Source: Bacteroidales bacterium
GTDB taxonomy: Bacteria > Bacteroidota > Bacteroidia > Bacteroidales > UBA932
Assembly: GCA_021443605.1 (NCBI GenBank)
Contig: JABUTQ010000301.1
Span: 1-7,533 of the forward strand
Direction: 5' to 3'
Length of the DNA stretch: 7,533 nt
Shown: positions 6,270 through 7,533 of the stretch, one piece after another
How the letters are laid out: each line of letters opens with the position of its first letter
Position numbering within the stretch: position 1 is the stretch's first letter
The notes under the pieces: generated by a model
Database searches by the model: none
Told to the model about the DNA's origin: nothing
What the model saw: only the letters and a program-made list of their open reading frames with translations
Program-made: the position numbers and the translations under genes

Positions 6270-7350
6270 TGATAATCAGGTCTTTGATAATTATTTCGGC
6301 CACATATTCCCCACCGGAGATTCCGCAATTGAAACTGTGCTTGCCGGGATAAAGCAAACTGAGGCGTTGACGGACATTCTCCAATCCGATTCCCGAACCC
6401 ACACGATCTTCCCCTATCTTTTCAAAAATGCTGTTGGTGCATCTGAAAACGAGATTCCGTCCTTCAAGATGCATATCCATATTCACGAAAGACTCTTTGC
6501 GGGAGTTGATGCCGTGTTTGAAAGCATTCTCTATCAGGGAAATAAAAAGCAGCGGAGCAATCATTATATCGCCATTCGGCACGTTAAACTCCATATTTAC
6601 AGTTGACAGTTCGTTGCAACGCATCTTCATCAATCCGACATATTGTTCCATGAATTCTATTTCTGACGAGATTGTAACTTCAGGTTTTTCAGCGTCATAG
6701 AGTGTGTATCGCAACACGTCGCTCAGCCGTGCTATTTCCTCTTGCGCACGACAAGGGTCAATCTGCGTCAACGAAGAGATGTTGTTCATTGCATTAAAGA
6801 GAAAATGGGGATTGAGCTGATAACGGAGCCAGGTAAGTTCGGCCTGCGTTTTCTGCTTCTCTTCTTCCTTTATCGTAATCTGCTGTTCGTTCCAACGGGC
6901 TATGTATCTGACTCCCACTGCAATGACTATCAAGATAAGGTTAACCAGAGTAAATCCTGCTGAGAGGAAAAACGCAAACCCTTTCAATTTTTCACCTTCC
7001 TCAAAGGGCAACGCTTTAATTATTTCTTCAAATTGCTGAAAATCTGAAGAATACAATATTGACACAATACAGAAGCCGATAATTCCAAAATTCAGAAGGA
7101 TGTTGATAAGATAAAACCATATCCTCCGCCCTTTTACAAACAGAAATTTCGGAACGAAAAGGAGGTAGTTTACGAAATAGACGAACAAATACGGGAAAGA
7201 GCCTTTCAATGAATCGGTTATGATTTTGAACGAGCTCTTGGGATTATCGTCCAGAGAATTCTTTGTGAATGCCGGCAAGATGATAATGCAAAGCCACACA
7301 AGGCATTGCACTATCATTATCCAATTCGATTTTTTCCTTTTTTCGTCCAT
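6262..7350 (-). CDS. LytS/YehU-type sensor histidine kinase
   Basis: This is a 362-residue membrane sensor kinase. Four hydrophobic helices lie at about 11-27, 52-70, 77-99 and 126-150, followed by a charged, probably coiled-coil linker (152-172, ARWNEQQITIKEEEKQK). The phosphoacceptor H182 sits in LRYQLNPHFLFNAMNNISSL, the hallmark of the His_kinase (PF06580) group. The ATPase domain has the N-box LIENAFKHG (N275) and the G-box GSGIGLENVRQRL (from 318). There is no large extracytoplasmic domain; the segment between helices 3 and 4 (about 100-125) is the only sizeable loop, so any signal is probably sensed at or in the membrane. The stop overlaps the response-regulator start by 8 bases. A good promoter ends five bases before the start codon. 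The stimulus is not evident. Confidence 0.94.
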   Translation of the reverse strand: MDEKRKKSNWIMIVQCLVWLCIIILPAFTKNSLDDNPKSSFKIITDSLKGSFPYLFVYFVNYLLFVPKFLFVKGRRIWFYLINILLNFGIIGFCIVSILYSSDFQQFEEIIKALPFEEGEKLKGFAFFLSAGFTLVNLILIVIAVGVRYIARWNEQQITIKEEEKQKTQAELTWLRYQLNPHFLFNAMNNISSLTQIDPCRAQEEIARLSDVLRYTLYDAEKPEVTISSEIEFMEQYVGLMKMRCNELSTVNMEFNVPNGDIMIAPLLFISLIENAFKHGINSRKESFVNMDMHLEGRNLVFRCTNSIFEKIGEDRVGSGIGLENVRQRLSLLYPGKHSFNCGISGGEYVAEIIIKDLIINE

Positions 7351-7354
7351 ATCA

Positions 7355-7385
7355 CGAAGATAGCGGTTAGTATGCTAAGTGCAAA
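7355..7385 (-). promoter_or_regulatory. Bacteroidota-type promoter of the two-component operon
   Basis: On the minus strand TTTG (7385-7382) is followed after 19 bases by TATCTTCG (7362-7355). This agrees with the -33 TTTG / -7 TAnnTTTG consensus at seven of eight positions in the second box and at standard spacing. The -7 box ends only four bases before the ATG at 7350, so the mRNA leader would be a few bases at most. The kinase might be translated from a nearly leaderless message. Confidence 0.55.
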
Positions 7386-7416
7386 ATTTGTTTTTATTTA
7401 CCCCGAGTCTGATTCT

Positions 7417-7445
7417 GTCATCCTGAGCGGTAGCGAAGGATCTCA
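7417..7445 (+). repeat. Dispersed 29-bp imperfect palindrome, copy 2
   Basis: It has the same orientation as copy 1 and differs only at the central variable base (T instead of G). It lies about 30 bases upstream of the kinase promoter in noncoding DNA. With copy 1 it flanks the whole kinase-regulator operon as direct repeats about 1.86 kb apart. Confidence 0.85.
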
Positions 7446-7462
7446 CCGAAGTTTACACCGCT

Positions 7463-7533
7463 CTACATCCCGATGAGTGTCGAACTGTTCATACTTTCAG
7501 CATTGCTGCTTTGGTTCAACTGAGCGTCATTGG
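7463..7533 (-). CDS. Possible last codons of an upstream minus-strand gene
   Basis: One minus-strand frame is open from the right edge to a TAG at 7465-7463 and would encode a hydrophilic tail, NDAQLNQSSNAESMNSSTLI plus two residues. Only 22 codons are visible, so this could be chance. If real, the gene ends about 80 bases before the kinase promoter. No family can be named. Confidence 0.15.
   Translation of the reverse strand, partial: NDAQLNQSSNAESMNSSTLIGM

Noticed and set aside
7472..7522. Short hydrophobic plus-strand peptide MSVELFILSALLLWF near the right edge
   Set aside because: It stops after 16 codons, has no ribosome site or promoter, and lies opposite another equally short open frame.

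Overview
The window looks like chromosomal DNA of a member of the Bacteroidota, most likely a Bacteroidales-type gut or host-associated lineage. The pointers are AT-rich leaders with few Shine-Dalgarno sites, promoter-like matches to the Bacteroidota consensus (TTTG at -33, TAnnTTTG at -7), a secreted family 3 glycoside hydrolase of the kind common in that phylum, and a LytS/LytTR two-component pair. The taxonomic call is inference from style, not from a marker gene.

Layout, left to right. (1) 1-1991, minus strand: most of a secreted GH3 beta-glycosidase, cut by the left edge inside its C-terminal fibronectin-III-like domain. (2) 1992-2467: a 476-base gap without a convincing protein gene. 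On the minus strand it holds a complete cobalamin (B12) riboswitch aptamer (2265-2436), a spacer with a 9-bp inverted repeat, and an intrinsic terminator (2076-2110). (3) 2468-4150, minus: an AMP-forming acyl-CoA synthetase. (4) 4281-5132 and 5135-5524, plus: a HAD-family hydrolase and a VanZ-like membrane protein, separated by 2 bases and so almost certainly one operon, divergent from the synthetase. (5) 5499-6269 and 6262-7350, minus: a LytTR response regulator and its LytS-type histidine kinase, overlapping by 8 bases and transcribed kinase first. A good promoter lies right in front of the kinase. (6) 7351-7533: promoter, a second copy of a dispersed repeat, and at the edge perhaps the tail of another minus-strand gene.

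Two things stand out. First, the B12 riboswitch has no B12 gene behind it: a terminator closes the transcript before the GH3 gene, and the aptamer begins only 31 bases after the acyl-CoA synthetase stop codon. It may head a B12-responsive noncoding RNA, act as a 3'-UTR element of the synthetase mRNA, or be left over from a lost transporter gene. Second, a 29-bp imperfectly palindromic repeat occurs twice in the same orientation, on either side of the two-component operon. The left copy supplies the last codons of the response regulator, giving it a tail that is not part of the LytTR fold and that overlaps the end of the convergent VanZ gene.

No mobile-element transposase, CRISPR array, tRNA or rRNA was seen.
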